Of a stretch of DNA of 64,000 nucleotides, positions 44,301 through 53,257 are shown in pieces. Origin of the DNA: CAYSCS01 sp964429695 (GTDB lineage: Bacteria; Acidobacteriota; Aminicenantia; Aminicenantales; Aminicenantaceae); assembly GCA_964429695.1 (NCBI GenBank), contig CAYSCS010000073.1, positions 62,001 through 126,000 of the forward strand. Direction: 5' to 3'. Under the pieces are notes generated by a model that was not told where the DNA came from, did no database searches, and saw only the letters and a list, made by a program, of their open reading frames with translations. Position 1 is the first letter of the stretch; each line of letters begins with the position of its first letter. Both the position numbers and the translations under genes were made by a program.

Positions 44301-44603
44301 TGCTCCTGAAAAAAGCTCCAGTCCCTTTCTGACTGTGGTTTTAAAACCTTCGAGCTTGGCAGTCATCTCATAGAAGCCACGGGGAAGCCTTTCTAACCTG
44401 TATCTTCCGCTCTCGTTGGTGATTGTGCTCTGGGTTAACCCTGTCTTTACATTCCGCACTGTTACCTCTACCCCAGGAAGCGGGTTTCCTTCTTCATCTG
44501 TCACTGTACCCACAAAAGTCCCCAGTTCACCGGTTTGCGAATAGGTGAAAGAAATAAGAAGGGTTAAGAGAAGGATTAGAAAAGGAATTCTTTTTAATCT
44601 CAA
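41388..44603 (-). CDS. TonB-dependent receptor, Oar-like, with carboxypeptidase-regulatory N-domain
   Basis: The 1071-residue protein has a signal peptide (PFLILLLTLLISFTYSQ), a carboxypeptidase-regulatory-like beta sandwich (about 25-110; GTFVGTVTDEEGNPLPGVEVTV), a plug (about 115-240; VTVIGETPIVET, FAINGMRGESNNYMLDG, EFRLITNNFNAEYGRNVGG) and a large barrel ending ISLRFMF with the terminal aromatic needed for BAM insertion. Such receptors import oligomers or bind surface ligands; the substrate is unknown. The start is TTG 44603, with GGAGG upstream; a nearby ATG in another frame stops at once. It is preceded by a sigma-54 promoter, paired dyads and a leader hairpin (see separate entries), and followed by a terminator, so it is monocistronic and conditionally expressed. 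Confidence 0.88.
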   Translation of the reverse strand: MRLKRIPFLILLLTLLISFTYSQTGELGTFVGTVTDEEGNPLPGVEVTVRNVKTGLTQSTITNESGRYRLERLPRGFYEMTAKLEGFKTTVRKGLELFSGAMTRVDLQLEMGAIEEEVTVIGETPIVETTRSEVSTVMTEKELLSYPQQNRNYLHLMQYAPGVQPDAPIIGATTGFAINGMRGESNNYMLDGLNNNDMTDNTMETTLLPPESIQEFRLITNNFNAEYGRNVGGILNVVMKSGTNELHGSGWMFYRGDSSFFRSADWLTGERAPYLRYQYGGTLGGPIIKDKTFFFATFEGINQEIDNVTTAYFLTPEAIATATGTAKAFFDKYQSAYPVPTYSFVDKNGDGVADYGRAALTYTDNFRSYMGGLKIDHIFSEKDRVAFRWMYNFREYKSGFGYSGYYWTPGKQLEQPFSFHTGGLNWLHIFSPTVYNEVRLGYHRDNWEWKTQDPDIAYFAFGDELLPVGDPGYPMTQINNTYQLVDVLNLQSGDHSLKFGGEFRYWTVNSSFDALVNGYYIFDDGLAWLRNDPAAYLIIGADPPQNDENPYLPGDPRGEWKTGFGLTARKWRGYEIGLFAQDEWRVTGRLTFSYGLRWEFYSVPEEYSGKGISQPAFGTQRGFESGELIEGEWNEEGIRYTIFDGRELMGKGVWNNYYGNFAPKLSLAYDLTGDGKTSFRAGYGISYDRQMNRSYENDRFNYPDFAFNSFLGSPWGGTATFYATMPATIPVEAARTVRISLRWMDPNLKPQMAHNWMVGIQRELGPNFSLEVDYTGSAGRRIGGIMRINRYTGDRVDGREDGINPYINIRDGNFRTNSFKSNYHGLQVILNKRFSKGWSWYTAYTYGVAKDYSSIYQGIVIQTSIENWDLDYGYADYDHRHRVVGGLVYELPFFRESENWFLKRVIGGWQLGVSYHVTSGRRFSVYGRNSPTTDFNLDGQYGDRPLWLGEGDNYNDAIKWEAGKPYLDPSYFGKPNPPAYVKDMSYYNQRLLPKNAFTWYPTYNIDISLQKNFTIPVGARDYNFQLILDCFNLLKSQFWALPETQWGLANFGEVARKYGERIAQISLRFMF

Positions 44604-44646
44604 TTCATCCCTCCTTTAAGTTGAAGATAAATTTAAAAATTTTCCC

Positions 44647-44685
44647 TCGGGAAATGGAATTTTTTTTATTTCCCATATTTCCCGA
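44647..44685 (-). ncRNA. leader hairpin, locus 1
   Basis: TCGGGAAAT (44647-44655) and ATTTCCCGA (44677-44685) form a perfect 9-bp stem enclosing a T-rich loop, in the predicted 5' leader, about 45-80 nt before the TTG start. A matching hairpin lies in the leader of the second receptor gene (56003-56038) at the same relative place. Two of its stem pairs are changed on both sides (G-C to A-T, and A-T to C-G), so the pairing and not the sequence is conserved. It could be a binding site for an RNA regulator or a translation control element. Confidence 0.55.
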
Positions 44686-44775
44686 ACCCATTTCTTAGAT
44701 TCATCTCTTTCCTTCCTTCCACCTCCTTTCTTTGAAATTTTTTTTAATTTTAACAAAACCTTCCTCTTTGTCAAT

Positions 44776-44792
44776 AGCAATTTTTATGCCAA
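44776..44792 (-). promoter_or_regulatory. sigma-54 promoter, TonB receptor locus 1
   Basis: On the minus strand TTGGCATAAAAATTGCT has the -24 GG and -12 GC in exact 12-base register, and matches the sigma-54 consensus TGGCAC-N5-TTGCW in all but the last base of the -24 box. Predicted start of transcription is near 44765, giving a leader of about 160 nt to the TTG at 44603. The second receptor gene has the same element. Confidence 0.75.
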
Positions 44793-44873
44793 TTTCAGAC
44801 TTATGTCTTCTTTTTGTAATCTATTAGAAATGAATGGGTTATAAATAGGGCTTATTTCGTTTAATTAATTTTT

Positions 44874-44908
44874 ATCCAAAAAATTGGATTTTATTCAAAA
44901 TTTTGGAT
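44874..44908 (-). promoter_or_regulatory. paired dyads, probable enhancer-binding sites, locus 1
   Basis: CCAAAAAATTGG (44876-44887) and TCAAAATTTTGGA (44895-44907) are two near-palindromes with centres about 19 bp apart, 84-115 bp upstream of the sigma-54 promoter. Locus 2 has the same pair at the same distance. Placement and symmetry are those of upstream activator sites for a sigma-54 enhancer-binding protein. The pair ends seven bases before the stop of the sulfatase-like gene. Confidence 0.65.
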
Positions 44909-44914
44909 TTTGGG

Positions 44915-47083
44915 TCATTGTTTTTTAAGTCTGGCTTCCCATTCTTGGAGTGCCTTTTTTGCCCTCTTCTTTCTTAGAGTCTCACCCTCCCTTGTCGTCT
45001 CTAAATACAATCTCAAGTATTCGATGGCTTTCTTTAACTCTCCTGTTTTTTCCAGAAAAACGGCATAATCAAAATAGGTTATGGGTGAAGGACTGAGCTC
45101 GACTGCCCTTCTAAAGTTTCCTCCTGCCTCATCAAGCTTTCCGAGAGAATCATACACCAATCCCAGTTCATGGTAGATGGACCCCTCATCAGGGTATTTT
45201 GCTTTCAGGTTTAAAAAGATGTTTAATGCTTCCTTATTTTCGCCCAGGGCAGAAAGACAGTTGCCATATCTGAATTGCAAGACTTTATTTTCTGGTTCAA
45301 CTTCCATGGCTTTCTCGAAGTAGGGTAATGCCTCCTCCCATTCTCTCATCTGCCAGTGAATTGTTCCCCTTATGAAGAGGGCGTCGAATTCATAAGGATT
45401 TATTTCTAAGATTTTCCCGCAGGTTTCTCTGGTTTCTTCTATTTTTCCTGCCCTTAGCTCAAAGAACATCAATCGCGAGAGGATGATCAGCGAAGAAGGG
45501 ATTTTTTCTAGGCCTCTTTCAAGAGTCTTGATGGCCTCTTCCATTCTCTTCATTTTCTCGTAGGCAAGTGCGAGGTAAACATAATTCCAGGCAACTTCAG
45601 GATTTTCAAGGATTAGTTTTTCATAGATTTTTGCAGCATCGCTGAAATTTCCCTCCGCTTCGAGCCTTTTTGCAAGGTAATAGAGACGATATTCCTCAAT
45701 TTTATCTTTTGGGTCAGGAAGCTTTCCTTTTAAGGGAAGAGTTGAGGGCTCTCCTCCCAAATACCCCAGAGAGCGAAGCCTTTCTTGCTCTTCTCTTGAT
45801 AATCTCCTTAAAGGCTCTTTCGTTTTTGATGAATACTGGTCTATTATTTTTTCTAATCTATTTTTCATGGAGAAAGAAATTTTTTCTTCCTCGCCGGAGA
45901 CATTTTTGTTCTCTTCAGGGTCGTTTTTTAGATTATACAATTCAGGCCGGGGGGCATGAATGTATTTCCATTGCCCCTCAACTATCCCCACAAGCTCTGA
46001 CCAGCCGAAATTTTCCTTAGGAGAGAAGGTTTCGATGTAGGTAGGGAGGTCTTCTTTTTTCTTTAAAGTTATAAAGGGAAAAAGGCTTTCTCCTTGGGAA
46101 GCTGTCTTTTTTTTAATCTTGAGGAAGTCAAGAATAGTGGGCATGAGGTCGATCAAGCGCACCCTCTTTTCAATCACGAGTCCCTCAGGAAGAAGAGAAG
46201 GAGAATACATTATCAAGGGAACTTTAAGCGTGACATCGTAGAGGAAAAGTCCATGTTCAAGCTCTCCCTTTTCCCCAAAAGCCTCACCATGGTCACCGAC
46301 AAGAATCATCAGGCTGCGCCCCAGGAGGTGCTTTTCTTCCAGTTTTTCAACTATTTTCCCTACATAAAAATCCATATAGGAGATTTCTCCATCATATGGA
46401 TTGTGGATAAACTTTTCCTTGAAAGGAGAGGGAGGATCGTAGGGAGTATGGGGGTCAAAGAAATGAATCCAGGAGAAGAATTTCTCTTTCGCATTCCTAT
46501 CAAGCCAGGCTGAAAATGATCTGAATACCTCTTCAGCCCTTCTTTCAGAACGGAAATTTTTGAGAGTTTCATCAGGAGAAAATTGATCATCATACTCATC
46601 AAATCCCTGATCGAGCCCGAAGCGAGAATCGAGTATGAAAGAAGCTATGAAGGCGGCTGTTTTGAACCCTTTTTCTTTCAGGATTTCTGCGAGAGTCTGA
46701 TGATTTGAGTCAAGGTGATAGAACCCGTTGTTCCTGACTCTATGGTAGATGGGGTATGTCCCGGTCAGAAGAGAACAGTGAGAGGGAAGGGTTAATGGGA
46801 CCTGAGAATAGACGTTCTCAAACTTCACTCCCCGGCGAGCGAGGCTGTCGAGATTTGGAGTCTCTCCTTTTTCGTATCCATAACATCCTATCCGGTCTGC
46901 ACGCGTCGTATCCAGGGTGATGAGGATGATGTTTAAATCTTGATTTGGGTTTAGCTTAATTTTTTCCCTTGGAAAGGCTAAAAGAATTGAAATGCAGGAG
47001 AGGAAAACAAGAAGGATAAAATTTGTCTTTTTTCTTCTTGATTCAAGATTCTTGCTTAAAATTGAAGTTTTTCCTCTTTTCAA
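44915..47083 (-). CDS. sulfatase-like (alkaline-phosphatase-fold) protein with C-terminal TPR repeats, paralogue 1
   Basis: The 722-residue protein has an N-terminal membrane segment (FILLVFLSCISILLAF), an alkaline-phosphatase-superfamily domain (about 48-400; ITLDTTRADRIGCYGY, FFDPHTPYDPPSPF, GDHGEAFGEKGELEHG) and roughly eight TPR units (about 470-715). In true sulfatases the site reads CxPSR or SxPSR with formylglycine; here it is TLPSHCSLLTGT with Thr98 at the nucleophile position. So it may be a phospho- or phosphoryl-transferase/hydrolase like LtaS-type enzymes, or a divergent hydrolase. Start is TTG 47083, with AAGGT seven bases before. It lies 36 bp downstream of a paralogue (47120-49363), in one operon, and the receptor gene follows. 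Confidence 0.82.
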   Translation of the reverse strand: MKRGKTSILSKNLESRRKKTNFILLVFLSCISILLAFPREKIKLNPNQDLNIILITLDTTRADRIGCYGYEKGETPNLDSLARRGVKFENVYSQVPLTLPSHCSLLTGTYPIYHRVRNNGFYHLDSNHQTLAEILKEKGFKTAAFIASFILDSRFGLDQGFDEYDDQFSPDETLKNFRSERRAEEVFRSFSAWLDRNAKEKFFSWIHFFDPHTPYDPPSPFKEKFIHNPYDGEISYMDFYVGKIVEKLEEKHLLGRSLMILVGDHGEAFGEKGELEHGLFLYDVTLKVPLIMYSPSLLPEGLVIEKRVRLIDLMPTILDFLKIKKKTASQGESLFPFITLKKKEDLPTYIETFSPKENFGWSELVGIVEGQWKYIHAPRPELYNLKNDPEENKNVSGEEEKISFSMKNRLEKIIDQYSSKTKEPLRRLSREEQERLRSLGYLGGEPSTLPLKGKLPDPKDKIEEYRLYYLAKRLEAEGNFSDAAKIYEKLILENPEVAWNYVYLALAYEKMKRMEEAIKTLERGLEKIPSSLIILSRLMFFELRAGKIEETRETCGKILEINPYEFDALFIRGTIHWQMREWEEALPYFEKAMEVEPENKVLQFRYGNCLSALGENKEALNIFLNLKAKYPDEGSIYHELGLVYDSLGKLDEAGGNFRRAVELSPSPITYFDYAVFLEKTGELKKAIEYLRLYLETTREGETLRKKRAKKALQEWEARLKKQ

Positions 47084-47119
47084 GGTCTTTACCTTTTCAA
47101 TTTAGTAGCAGAGCGAGAT

Positions 47120-49363
47120 TTATTTTGATTCACCTTGGCTGAGCCTTTTTTCCCATTGTAAAAGAGCCATTTTAGCTTCTTCAAATCGAGTCGTTTTTTT
47201 CTCCGGGGTCATTTCCAGGAAAAGCTTCAAATAATACACGGCCTGTTTCAAGTCGCCGCTTTTTTCGAGGACAACCGCATAGTTGTAATATGCATTTGGT
47301 GAAGGATTTAGTTCAACTGCCTTTCTCAGGTTTTGTTTTGCCTTTTCGATCTCTCCCAGAGTGTCGTACAGAATGCCGAGCTCGCGGTAAATTACAGGGT
47401 CTTCGGGATATTCCTCCCTTAGCTTGAGATAGATTTTCAATGCATCCTGGGCTCTATCAACCACCGTGAGGCAGTAAGCATACTGAAGCCTTAGAGGCTT
47501 GTTCTCTGGTTCTATTTCAAGAGCTTTCTCAAAATATTCAAGGGCCTCTTTCCAGTTCCCTGTGTTCACTAGAGCCACACCTGAAATATAGAGAGCATCG
47601 AAATATTTAGGGTCAATCTCTAAAACAGCCTGGCTTGTTTCGAATGCTTCCTTTGGTTTTGCTTCCTTCATGTAAAACAGGCTCAGGCGGGAGAGAATGA
47701 CTATGGAATCAGGAAGCATTTTTCTTCCCTTTTCCATGATGCGTATAGAATCCTCGAGTCTTCCCATTTTTTCATAGAGGAGAGCAAGGTTAACATAATT
47801 CCAGGGGGAGTCAGGGTTAAGACGGATAAGTTCCAGATAGTTACGCTCGGCTCTTTCGTAATCCTTTTCATATTCATATTTTCTGGCATGGGCATAAATA
47901 GCATATTCTTGAATCTTGTCTTTGGGGTCAGGTAGTTTCTTACCCTTTAGTTCTCCAGAGAGGTCCGTGGAGAGATAGCCCAAGGAGCGGAGCCGTGCCT
48001 CCTCTTCCGGAGTTAACTTCCTCTTTCCCTCTTTCTCAGATGAGTATTTTTCTAAAAGTCTTTGGAGCCCTTCTTCCAGACGAGAAGAAATTTTTCTTTC
48101 TCTCTGAAAGAGATTGTTATTTTCGCCTGGGTCTGATTTAAGATTATAAAGTTCTGGTTTTGGCGCCTTGATGTATTTCCATTCCCCATCAATAAACCCC
48201 ACGAGTTCTGACCAGGCATAGTATTCCCGAGGCATGTAGGTTTCGATGTAGGAAGGGAGGTCCTTTTTCTTTTTTTTGCTTATAAAGGGAAGGAGGCTTT
48301 GGCCTTGAATTTCAGGACTTTCTGAAATCTCGAGCATATCTAAGACGGTAGGCATGATATCTATCAACCTCACTCTCGAACGGATGACTCTTTTCTGGGG
48401 TAGATGGGAGGGAGAGAAGATGATGAAGGGGACCCTCATCGAAACATCATAGATGAATAATCCATGGTCAACTTCGTCCTTTTCCCCTAGCGCCTCCCCA
48501 TGGTCCCCTGCCAGGATGATGAGCGTCCTTTCCAGCAGATTTTTTTCCCTGAGTTTTTCCACTATTTTTCCCACGTAAACATCCATATAGGCAATTTCTC
48601 CATCATACGGTCTTTCAGAATATTTTTCTTTGAAAGGAGAAGGCGGGTTGTAAGGAAGGTGAGGGTCATAGAAGTGAACCCAGATAAAAAATTTTTGGGA
48701 ATGATTTTTATCAAACCAGTTGGAAAAGGCACGAAAAACATCCTCTGCCTTTCTTTCTGAAGTAAAATTCTTGGCAATGCCTTTTTCGAGGAAGTCATCA
48801 TCGTAGTAATCGAAGCCCTGGTCGAGACCGAAGCGGGAGTCCACGGTGAAGGAGCTGACGAAGGCTGCTGTTTTGAATCCTTTTTCCTTGAGGATTTCGC
48901 TTAGAGTGAGATGCTCGGTGCCCAAATAGTAGAAACCATTGTTACGGACTCTGTGATAAATGGGATAGGTGCCGGTGAAAATTGAGCAGTGTGAGGGAAG
49001 GGTCAAAGGAACCTGGCAATAGGCGTTCTCAAACCTAACTCCCTTCGAGGCTATCCAATCGATGTTTGGAGTTTCTGCCCTTTGATAGCCGTAGCAGCCA
49101 ATTCTATCGGAACGGGTCGTATCTAGAGTGACGAGAAGCACATTCAGGTCTCTGTTTTTTGAAATGCTTGTTCGAGAAGAACCAAGGATTAGAAAAATTA
49201 GGGCTAAAAGAAGAATTAAGCAACCTGGAAGGAGAAAAAAGAGATATTTTTTCTTTCCTTTAGAATGCTTGGGAGAGGACTCTCCTTGAGGCTTTTCTAC
49301 TTTCAGAGGGGGAGAAATTATCCTCTTTTTTTTCCGATTCTTCTTTTTTCTCTTCCTTGACAT
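47120..49363 (-). CDS. sulfatase-like protein with C-terminal TPR repeats, paralogue 2
   Basis: The 747-residue protein starts with a long lysine-rich cytoplasmic segment (residues 1-39), one transmembrane helix (YLFFLLPGCLILLLALIFLIL), then the alkaline-phosphatase-type domain (VTLDTTRSDRIGCYGY, TLPSHCSIFTGT with Thr121 at the formylglycine position, FYDPHLPYNPPSPF, GDHGEALGEKDEVDHG) and about eight TPR units. It is nearly colinear with the paralogues at 44915-47083 and 56586-58721. The basic N-terminal tail is found only in this copy. It is the first gene of a two-gene operon with paralogue 1. Membrane anchoring with the catalytic and TPR parts outside the cytoplasm is predicted. Confidence 0.82.
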   Translation of the reverse strand: MSRKRKKKNRKKKRIISPPLKVEKPQGESSPKHSKGKKKYLFFLLPGCLILLLALIFLILGSSRTSISKNRDLNVLLVTLDTTRSDRIGCYGYQRAETPNIDWIASKGVRFENAYCQVPLTLPSHCSIFTGTYPIYHRVRNNGFYYLGTEHLTLSEILKEKGFKTAAFVSSFTVDSRFGLDQGFDYYDDDFLEKGIAKNFTSERKAEDVFRAFSNWFDKNHSQKFFIWVHFYDPHLPYNPPSPFKEKYSERPYDGEIAYMDVYVGKIVEKLREKNLLERTLIILAGDHGEALGEKDEVDHGLFIYDVSMRVPFIIFSPSHLPQKRVIRSRVRLIDIMPTVLDMLEISESPEIQGQSLLPFISKKKKKDLPSYIETYMPREYYAWSELVGFIDGEWKYIKAPKPELYNLKSDPGENNNLFQRERKISSRLEEGLQRLLEKYSSEKEGKRKLTPEEEARLRSLGYLSTDLSGELKGKKLPDPKDKIQEYAIYAHARKYEYEKDYERAERNYLELIRLNPDSPWNYVNLALLYEKMGRLEDSIRIMEKGRKMLPDSIVILSRLSLFYMKEAKPKEAFETSQAVLEIDPKYFDALYISGVALVNTGNWKEALEYFEKALEIEPENKPLRLQYAYCLTVVDRAQDALKIYLKLREEYPEDPVIYRELGILYDTLGEIEKAKQNLRKAVELNPSPNAYYNYAVVLEKSGDLKQAVYYLKLFLEMTPEKKTTRFEEAKMALLQWEKRLSQGESK

Positions 49364-49424
49364 TTTTTAATTCTATAATAATGATGATTACAAAGACTAA
49401 AGTTGTCAAGGTAGCACTCCCTGG

Positions 49425-49453
49425 TTGACATCAACTCTCTGATGAGATATAAA
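49425..49453 (+). promoter_or_regulatory. sigma-70-type promoter
   Basis: TTGACA (49425-49430) and TATAAA (49448-49453) are separated by exactly 17 bp. Transcription would begin near 49460, about 66 nt before the ATG of the membrane spermidine-synthase-like gene. It is one of the best housekeeping-type promoters in the window. Confidence 0.7.
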
Positions 49454-49525
49454 TCCTGGAAAATATTTAGGGATTGAAAATCAGAAAGTAAAAGCTTCGT
49501 TATTTAAAAACCTGGTTTCCTTCGA

Positions 49526-51898
49526 ATGATAAAAGATATGCCCTTGAGTTTAGCTGAACAGAATTTTCGGAAAAAGAAAATTTTGATTCTCTCCGGTGTT
49601 TTTCTTCTCTCCTTCAGCCTTCTTTCCCTTGAAGTCTCTCTTACTAGGGTCCTTTCTGTAGTTCTTTCATATCATTTTGTTTTTGTGGTCATTTCGGTGG
49701 CCCTTCTTGGAATTTCAGGGGGGGCATTATTTCTTCAGCTCTTTAGGCCAGAGCTACCAAAAGAAAGAAATATTTTTGTTTTATTTCTCTTTTCTTTCCT
49801 TTTTTCTTTATCAACTTTCCTTTGTCTTCTATCCCTTCTTTGGATTTCTAACCACGAAAAGTTTACAGGGAAAGTTCTTATTTATTCTCTGATTCTCCTT
49901 CTGCCCTTTTTCTTTGCGGGAGCGTTTCTGTCTGAAGTTTTTCGTTCCTTTCCTCGAGAGAGCTCCCGGATTTACTTTGCTGACTTAATTGGAGCTTCCT
50001 TAGGAGCCGTGGCAACGATCCCTTTATTGAATCTTTGGGGAGGGATGAATAACTGCTTTTTTCTGAGCATTGTTCTTTTAATAGCCTCCTCTCTTTTCCT
50101 TTTCGCCCAGAAGAGCAAGGAGCAAAGAGTGCTAGTCGTTTTTTCTTCTCTAGTTACTGTTTTAGTTGCCTTATTTCTTCTGGGAGAATTAAAAGGCTGG
50201 ATTGGGCTTGATATTCCTATCGGTAAGAATCCTGAAAAGCAGAGCTATGTGGCCCTCAAGACTTCCTCTGCAAGGGGGAAAATCATCGAGACAAAATGGA
50301 GTGCCTACGGAAGAACCGACCTGGTTAGCTTTGAACGAAATCCTGAGGTAATGGTCATCTACATAGATGGAACGGCGGGTTCTCCGATGTTGAGATTCAG
50401 CGGTAACCTCGAAGACCCAGGGCCCATTATAGAAGGGCTTAAATATTCTACTCCAGGATATTTCCCTTTCTTCTTCCTGAGAGAGGGAGAAAAAGATGAA
50501 GCGCTCATCATCGGACCCGGAGGCGGGAGGGATATCCTCCTTTCTTTACTCGGAGGGGTTTCGCGTGTAGAAGCTGTGGAAATAAACAAAAGCCTGGTGG
50601 AGATTGTGAGTAGATATTCCTGGTTCAACGGGGGAATTTATTCTGATTTTGAGAATGTTAAAATAAAAGTGGATGAGGGGAGGAATTTTCTTCGGACTAA
50701 AGGGAAAAAATATGACCTCATCATCCTCCAGTTTCCTTACACCGAAACTAGTCACAGCCTCGAAGGATACTCCCTGACCGAAAATTTTCTTTTTACCACT
50801 GATTCAATCGAAGATTACCTGAATCACCTCACTCGGGAAGGGCGACTGGTGGTTGCCTGCGAGAGACATATCGAAGTTCAGAGGCTCGTCACCCTCTCTC
50901 TCGTTGTCCTGCGAAAGAAGGGCATAGAGATAGAAGAAGGAATGAAGCGGATTTATACTCTCGGGTCGCAGAAGAAAAAATACCTCTTTGTCCTGAAGAA
51001 AGAAAGTTTTAAAAGAGGTGAAGTCCTTCGAAGATACAGGGCAATGATAGAGCTCGGTTATGAACCTGAATTTTCCTATTTTCCCTATTTAAAAGAAAAC
51101 CTAAATGAGGAGCTTAAAGCCTTGGAGGAAGGTAGAATATCGCTCGAAGAATTCATAAAGTTATCCCTAAAAAGAGGCTCCACTATAAGCCCGGTAAGCG
51201 ATAATAATCCTTTTTTCTTTAAACTTGATAAGGGTATTCCAAAACCCATCCTCCTCATACTTCATTCAGCCTTGGGAGGAGTGTTCTTAGCCACTTTACT
51301 CCCTCTTTTATTTTTAAGAAGGAGCCTTAACTTTTGGGAGAGGTCAATCATTTTTAAATTCCCTTTTCTTTATGCTCTCCTCGGTTTAGGGTTCATGCTG
51401 GTTGAAATTTCCCTGATCCAGAGGTTTTCCCTTTTTCTGGGTCACCCCGTGCTCTCTCTTTCCCTTCTTCTTTTCTCGATTCTTACTGGAGCCAGTGTGG
51501 GAAGCTTGAAGAGCGGCTCAATTTCTGGCGATAAGATTCAGAAGGGGATTTCCCGCTCCTGCCTCCTCGTTTCAATTTTACTTTTTTCTTACGTAATTTT
51601 GATTCCGTTTCTTTTTGGAAAGCTTCAAGGACAAAGCCTTATGTTGCGTTTGAGCGTAAGCTTTCTTATCTGTGGGGTTTTAGGTTTTCTTATGGGCTTT
51701 CCCTTTCCTCTCGGGATTAGGCTTTTGAAAGAGAAAAAGGGAGAAATGCTCATCCCCTGGATGTGGGCCATAAACGGGGGAAGCTCTGTTCTGGGCTCGG
51801 TAGTGACGGTGATAATAGCCATAAGTTTTGGGTTTAATGAGGTCCTTCTCCTGGGTTCTTTTTGCTATCTTCTCTCTTTTCTCATTTTTTATTCTTGA
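49526..51898 (+). CDS. membrane-embedded spermidine-synthase-like protein
   Basis: The 790-residue protein has an N-terminal block of about six transmembrane helices (residues 15-220), a soluble Rossmann-type domain (about 230-520) with the AdoMet/aminopropyltransferase loop IIGPGGGRDILLSLLGG, the acidic turn VEAVEINKSLV, VKIKVDEGRNFLR and YDLIILQFPYT, and a second block of about six helices (570-790). Such fusions are widely annotated as spermidine synthase or MFS-linked, but polyamine synthesis is unproven; the active-site Asp pair of SpeE is not clear here (LQFPYT in place of DLxDP). It is transcribed from its own promoter, and its 3' end overlaps the convergent serine hydrolase gene by 17 bp. 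Confidence 0.78.
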   Translation: MIKDMPLSLAEQNFRKKKILILSGVFLLSFSLLSLEVSLTRVLSVVLSYHFVFVVISVALLGISGGALFLQLFRPELPKERNIFVLFLFSFLFSLSTFLCLLSLLWISNHEKFTGKVLIYSLILLLPFFFAGAFLSEVFRSFPRESSRIYFADLIGASLGAVATIPLLNLWGGMNNCFFLSIVLLIASSLFLFAQKSKEQRVLVVFSSLVTVLVALFLLGELKGWIGLDIPIGKNPEKQSYVALKTSSARGKIIETKWSAYGRTDLVSFERNPEVMVIYIDGTAGSPMLRFSGNLEDPGPIIEGLKYSTPGYFPFFFLREGEKDEALIIGPGGGRDILLSLLGGVSRVEAVEINKSLVEIVSRYSWFNGGIYSDFENVKIKVDEGRNFLRTKGKKYDLIILQFPYTETSHSLEGYSLTENFLFTTDSIEDYLNHLTREGRLVVACERHIEVQRLVTLSLVVLRKKGIEIEEGMKRIYTLGSQKKKYLFVLKKESFKRGEVLRRYRAMIELGYEPEFSYFPYLKENLNEELKALEEGRISLEEFIKLSLKRGSTISPVSDNNPFFFKLDKGIPKPILLILHSALGGVFLATLLPLLFLRRSLNFWERSIIFKFPFLYALLGLGFMLVEISLIQRFSLFLGHPVLSLSLLLFSILTGASVGSLKSGSISGDKIQKGISRSCLLVSILLFSYVILIPFLFGKLQGQSLMLRLSVSFLICGVLGFLMGFPFPLGIRLLKEKKGEMLIPWMWAINGGSSVLGSVVTVIIAISFGFNEVLLLGSFCYLLSFLIFYS

Positions 51899-53069
51899 CT
51901 GCCTTGAGCACGTAATCGAAGAAAACCTCTACGGGAAGGCGGCGCTCTCCCTCAATATTCCATCCCGTAAAGACCGCAATCAATTCATATTCAGGCGCCA
52001 CAAACATGTATTGTCCTCCATATCCCAGACAAGTATAAACATATCTCAGCGGTTCTTCTCTATAGGGAATAAGCCACCACTGATAGCCATAGGCCCAGTT
52101 CCTTGCCTCATCCTCAGGAGTTGTGTCTTCGACGTGAGGGCTCACACTCTTTTTTACCCATCCTTCCGGAAGTATCTTTTTTCCTTCCCAGATGCCGTCT
52201 TTAAGGTAGAGAAAGCCAATCTTAGCCAGGTCTCTGGGCTCGAGATAGAGGCCACCTTCGGTATCCGGATAGCCTGTAGGAGTGACCTTCCATTCGTAAT
52301 TCTTGATTCCAAGGGGTAAGAAGAGGTATTTTTCTGCGTATTCATTCACATGAAGGCCAGTGGATTTTTTGATGATGAAGGAGAGAAGCTGGCTCGCTCC
52401 ACTGTTGTATTCGAACCTTGTTCCAGGGGCTACTTCCATCCTGCGGTTGATGACAAACTTAATCCAGTCCTCGCTTCCTTCCATCTGAGTGCATGAATTC
52501 TGGGGGTCGGTGTAGGAAGTAGATTCGTTCCATTCAATTCCAGCCCTCATTGTCAGCAGATCTTCAAGTGTCATCCTCCTCTTCCTCTCATCCAGGTTCT
52601 CAACTTCAGCTTTATCAAAGAAATCTAAAACCTTGGCTTCGACACCTGTAATTTCCCCCCGGCCTATGGCAATTCCGATGAGCGCAGAGGTGACACTCTT
52701 GGTCACGGATTGAAGCGTGTGGAGTCTTGTTTCTTTATAGAAAGGGTGATAAACGGGATTGAAATAATTGTATAAGCTCGGAGAAGAGTCTTTTCCATAA
52801 TTTATCTTAAAATAATCATGCTCATAGGATTTTTCATAAACTATATATCCATTTCTGATGATGAGCATCGAGTCCACATAGCCATATTCAGCGGAGGCAA
52901 TTTTTTTGTCCAGAAAATCAAGGAATGTGCAATCAAGGTTCTGCTCCGAGCAAGTGGATTTTTCCCAGCCAGAAGTGGGCCATATTTCTTGAGAAATATT
53001 CCCGCCGAAAGTTAAAAGAGCGAGAAAGATTAGAAAGATTAGAGTGATAAGAATAAAAAATTTTTTCAT
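51882..53069 (-). CDS. serine hydrolase of the beta-lactamase / class C family
   Basis: The 395-residue exported protein has a signal peptide (FFILITLIFLIFLALLTFGG) and the serine beta-lactamase/transpeptidase-type fold. The SxxK is in LQSVTKSVTSALIG, the tyrosine motif is YNSGASQ, and a late GYGGQYMFV segment stands at the KTG-like position. Esterase, D-aminopeptidase and penicillin-binding activities all occur in this family, so the substrate is open. AAGGAAG precedes the ATG. The gene overlaps the convergent membrane protein gene by 17 bp at the 3' end, and lies next to the second TonB receptor gene across a strong terminator. Confidence 0.85.
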   Translation of the reverse strand: MKKFFILITLIFLIFLALLTFGGNISQEIWPTSGWEKSTCSEQNLDCTFLDFLDKKIASAEYGYVDSMLIIRNGYIVYEKSYEHDYFKINYGKDSSPSLYNYFNPVYHPFYKETRLHTLQSVTKSVTSALIGIAIGRGEITGVEAKVLDFFDKAEVENLDERKRRMTLEDLLTMRAGIEWNESTSYTDPQNSCTQMEGSEDWIKFVINRRMEVAPGTRFEYNSGASQLLSFIIKKSTGLHVNEYAEKYLFLPLGIKNYEWKVTPTGYPDTEGGLYLEPRDLAKIGFLYLKDGIWEGKKILPEGWVKKSVSPHVEDTTPEDEARNWAYGYQWWLIPYREEPLRYVYTCLGYGGQYMFVAPEYELIAVFTGWNIEGERRLPVEVFFDYVLKAVKNKK

Positions 53070-53197
53070 TAGACTTCCTTTCTAATTTCCTTCTTAAACC
53101 TGATATCATCCTTGCCATTCTCTGTCAACTGAGAAATGAAGGAGAAATGAAACAAAAGAAATTGAAAATTGCTTTTTTTTTGCTAATATTTAGAATG

Positions 53198-53232
53198 AAA
53201 AGAGGCTCGTTTCATAAAAACGAGCCTCTTTT
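53198..53232 (-). terminator. bidirectional intrinsic terminator after TonB receptor 2
   Basis: AAAAGAGGCTCGTTT (53198-53212) and AAACGAGCCTCTTTT (53218-53232) form a perfect 15-bp stem with a 5-base loop. Read on the minus strand, the stem ends in TTTT 26 bases after the receptor stop at 53258. It is the strongest terminator in the window and is symmetrical enough to work in either direction. Confidence 0.88.
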
Positions 53233-53257
53233 GTTCTGTATTTAGGCTGGGAAATTC